Positions 62,226-64,000 of a stretch of 64,000 nucleotides of DNA are shown here, in pieces. Location of the stretch: NCBI GenBank assembly GCA_963842515.1, contig CAWJGO010000001.1:1458937-1522936 (forward strand), given 5' to 3'. The translations under genes were made by a program, and so were the position numbers. Origin of the DNA: CADEED01 sp963842515 (GTDB lineage Bacteria; Pseudomonadota; Gammaproteobacteria; Steroidobacterales; Steroidobacteraceae). Position 1 is the stretch's first letter, and each line of letters begins with the position of its first letter. Under the pieces are notes generated by a model that did not search any database, was not told where the DNA came from, and saw nothing but the letters and a program-made list of their open reading frames with translations.

Positions 62226-63451
62226 ACCTCGGGACCCTGTCGAAGACAATCGTCCAGAAATACGGCGGCACGTCCGTGGGCTCGATAGAGCTCATCCAGC
62301 GCGTCGCGGACAAGGTTGCCGCGGTTCGCGCGCGCGGTGATCGCATCGCCGTGGTGGTTTCCGCCATGGGCGATTCCACCGATCGGCTCGTCGACCTCGC
62401 CGCTGCCATCGCGAGCGAGCCGAATTCGCGGGAGATGGACGTGCTGCTCGCCACCGGCGAGCAGGTAGCGATTGCACTGCTGGCCATGGCGCTGTGTGAG
62501 CGCGGCGTGCCGGCGCGATCGTTCACCGGCAGCCAGATCCGCGTGCGCACCACCAGCATCCACCGGCGCGCGCGCATCACCGCGGTCGAGACCACGCGGC
62601 TGCGCGAAACGATCGATGCCGGCATCGTTCCGGTGGTTGCCGGTTTCCAGGGGGTGGACGACGAAGGCGACATTACGACCATCGGCCGCGGCGGCTCGGA
62701 CACCAGTGCCGTAGCACTTGCCGTCGCGCTCAACGCCGACGAGTGCCAGATACTCACCGATGTGGATGGCGTCTACACGACCGATCCGCGCCTGGTTTCA
62801 GACGCGCGCCGGCTCGAACGCATTTCGTTCGAGGAGATGCTAGAGCTCGCCGGGCAGGGTTCGCGCGTTCTGCATCTGCGAGCGGTCGAGTTCGCCGCTA
62901 AACACAACGTACCGTTGCGGGTGCTGTCGTCGTTCCTTCCCGGACCCGGCACGCTCATCTGTAAAGAGGACACGCACGTGGAAGCTCCGCTCATCTCTGG
63001 CATCGCCTTCAACCGCGATGAAGCGCAAATCACGATCTCCGGCTTGCCTGACACGGCCGACTGTGTGGCGCGCGTGCTCAAGCCCATCTCGGTCGCCAAT
63101 ATCGAGGTGGACATGATCGTGCTGGCCACAGGCCGGGATGGCCTTAAGGATTTGTCGTTTACCGTTCATCGCGACGACTTTCTCGAAGCGCAGCGACTGA
63201 TGCAGAGCGTGACCATGGAGTTTCAGGGCGCGCGCATGACCTCGGACAACAAGGTGGCGAAGCTCGCGGTGGTTGGAGTGGGCATGCGCTCGGCGGCAGG
63301 AGTCGCCACGCAACTCTTTGAATCGCTTGCGCGCCAGGGCGTGAAAGCGCTGCTCATTTCCACCTCGGAGATCAAGATCGCAGTCCTGGTTCCCGAAGAT
63401 GCTCTCGAAGATTGCGTCAGATGCCTGCATCGCGATCTGCGACTTTCATAA
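62222..63451 (+). CDS. lysC: Aspartate kinase LysC
   Basis: First enzyme of the lysine/threonine/methionine pathway. The protein has 409 residues. The kinase domain begins IVQKYGGTSVGSIELIQRVA and has GRGGSDTSAVALAVALNADE and ILTDVDGVYTTDPR. Two ACT domains at the C-terminus (ISGLPDTADCVARVLKPIS, LAVVGVGMRSAAGVATQLFE) bind the feedback effector. GTG 62222 overlaps the alaS stop (GTGA). alaS-lysC-csrA is a common gammaproteobacterial order. Confidence 0.97.
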   Translation: MNLGTLSKTIVQKYGGTSVGSIELIQRVADKVAAVRARGDRIAVVVSAMGDSTDRLVDLAAAIASEPNSREMDVLLATGEQVAIALLAMALCERGVPARSFTGSQIRVRTTSIHRRARITAVETTRLRETIDAGIVPVVAGFQGVDDEGDITTIGRGGSDTSAVALAVALNADECQILTDVDGVYTTDPRLVSDARRLERISFEEMLELAGQGSRVLHLRAVEFAAKHNVPLRVLSSFLPGPGTLICKEDTHVEAPLISGIAFNRDEAQITISGLPDTADCVARVLKPISVANIEVDMIVLATGRDGLKDLSFTVHRDDFLEAQRLMQSVTMEFQGARMTSDNKVAKLAVVGVGMRSAAGVATQLFESLARQGVKALLISTSEIKIAVLVPEDALEDCVRCLHRDLRLS

Positions 63452-63524
63452 CGGCTACTGTCCTCGCGTTATGAGACTTGGGACAAGTGACCGAAGTGGT
63501 CTGCAAGTGGTAAGGTTCCGCACC

Positions 63525-63558
63525 GCTGCCCGTCCGCTTCCGCGGGGGTCCGGGCAGC
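63525..63558 (+). other. Stem-loop between lysC and csrA
   Basis: GCTGCCCG (63525-63532) pairs with CGGGCAGC (63551-63558), with further internal pairing. No T-run follows, so it may be a weak terminator for lysC or a leader structure of csrA. A TA-rich GATAATAAA at 63571-63579 just after it could be a csrA -10 element. Confidence 0.45.
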
Positions 63559-63603
63559 GCTAACGAACGCGATAATAAAGAGGCTCGGCGGAGGGCCCGC
63601 AAC

Positions 63604-63843
63604 ATGCTCATTTTGACGCGACGAGTTGGTGAATCTGTCGTCATAGGCGAGGACGTGACCGTCACGGTCCTGGGTGTGAAAGGCAATCAAGTCCGCATCG
63701 GCATCAATGCGCCGAAAACCGTGGCCGTCCACCGTGAAGAAATTTTCGAACGCATCAAGAGCGGCCGAGGGGCCGGCGAAGGTGTGGGTTCGGGGTCGGA
63801 CGAGCCGAGCGGCGCCCTTCCGCGGGAGACTTTGCCCGCCTGA
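63604..63843 (+). CDS. csrA: Carbon storage regulator CsrA
   Basis: Small dimeric RNA-binding protein that represses or stabilises mRNAs at GGA motifs. The first 60 residues are canonical (MLILTRRVGESVVIGEDVTV, GIAVHREEI-type VAVHREEIFERI). At 79 residues it is longer than the E. coli protein, with a glycine/serine-rich acidic tail (GRGAGEGVGSGSDEPSGA). GGAGG precedes the ATG and itself contains a GGA that could allow autoregulation. Confidence 0.96.
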   Translation: MLILTRRVGESVVIGEDVTVTVLGVKGNQVRIGINAPKTVAVHREEIFERIKSGRGAGEGVGSGSDEPSGALPRETLPA

Positions 63844-63862
63844 GCGCTCCAAGGCGTGTTCT

Positions 63863-63891
63863 TTGCCAGCCAGTCTCCGGCTCATTATGAT
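63863..63891 (+). promoter_or_regulatory. Sigma-70 promoter of the tRNA-Ser gene
   Basis: TTGCCA (63863-63868) and TATGAT (63886-63891) are separated by 17 bases, followed by a GC-rich discriminator before the tRNA 5' end at 63902. The GC-rich discriminator is typical of stringently controlled stable-RNA promoters. Confidence 0.85.
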
Positions 63892-63901
63892 TGCGCCCCC
63901 C

Positions 63902-63992
63902 GGAGAGATGGCCGAGCGGTCGAAGGCGCACCCCTGCTAAGGGTGTAAGGGTCAAAAGCCCTTCGAGGGTTCGAATCCCTCTCTCTCCGCCA
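63902..63992 (+). tRNA. tRNA-Ser (anticodon GCU)
   Basis: A 91-base type II tRNA. The acceptor stem GGAGAGA (63902-63908) pairs with TCTCTCC (63982-63988), with discriminator G and encoded CCA at 63990-63992. Anticodon GCT at 63936-63938 is flanked by CACCC/GGGTG. The long variable arm and the TTCGAAT T-loop are typical of tRNA-Ser. It reads AGC/AGU codons. Confidence 0.97.
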
Positions 63993-64000
63993 ATTCTTTG

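Noticed and set aside
61455..62249. A minus-strand ORF opposite the alaS 3' end
   Set aside because: Shadow frame of alaS; no ribosome binding site or motif.
63525..63558. Strong intrinsic terminator after lysC
   Set aside because: The stem is good but no T-run follows, so it is listed only as a stem-loop.

Overview
The window is chromosomal DNA from a high-GC gammaproteobacterium. Gene order points to the Xanthomonadales/Nevskiales/Steroidobacter side of the class: ftsA-ftsZ-lpxC followed by secA, a pilSR-pilABCD-coaE-zapD block beside sucCD, and recA-recX-alaS-lysC-csrA-tRNA-Ser. The family-level placement is inference from gene order and was not tested by a search. Almost all of the window is housekeeping DNA with short gaps and many ATGA/GTGA overlaps between neighbours. 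No prophage, insertion sequence, integrase, CRISPR array or rRNA gene was seen.

Layout. 1-10.8 kb: end of ftsA, ftsZ, lpxC, an inserted GMC oxidoreductase with its small subunit, dciA (reverse), an M23 peptidase, a long inverted repeat, secA, mutT and a small conserved protein. 10.8-15.4 kb: two divergent S9-family exported peptidases. 15.4-16.9 kb: a decayed accessory patch with a broken BPL-N-type lipoprotein gene and an orphan hypothetical gene. 17-26.5 kb, all on the minus strand: zapD, coaE and the type IV pilus set pilD-pilC-pilB-pilA-pilR-pilS, with a clear sigma-54 promoter before pilA and two intrinsic terminators. 26.6-38 kb: sucCD (SucD carries a lysine-rich tail), nadE, yjbQ, bamD, rluD, pgeF, a ZIP transporter, a DUF2628-pilin fusion and clpB. 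38-45.4 kb: an accessory block holding two paralogous CadC-like/TPR membrane regulators, each divergent from a secreted protein of unknown function, around fmdB and ending with dsbA. 45.6-52.8 kb: aspS, a lipase-like hydrolase, a methyltransferase, a Tat-exported TIM-barrel protein and a large c-type cytochrome/beta-propeller protein. 52.8-64 kb: mutS (broken by a frameshift), pncC, thpR (C-terminus frameshifted), recA with a LexA box, an amidohydrolase, recX, alaS, lysC, csrA and tRNA-Ser(GCU).

Most notable points. (1) Three genes carry reading-frame lesions, one of them mutS. Either the strain is a mismatch-repair-deficient mutator accumulating indels, or the assembly contains indel errors; raw reads would separate these. 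(2) A 39-bp palindromic repeat occurs twice (10808 and 48027), in opposite orientation, each time at the junction of two convergent genes and overlapping stop codons. (3) The twin regulator/secreted-protein modules with a neighbouring DsbA are the best candidate for an uncharacterised envelope system. (4) Two unusual protein architectures: a pilin domain hung on a DUF2628 membrane domain, and a succinyl-CoA synthetase alpha subunit with a histone-like basic tail.
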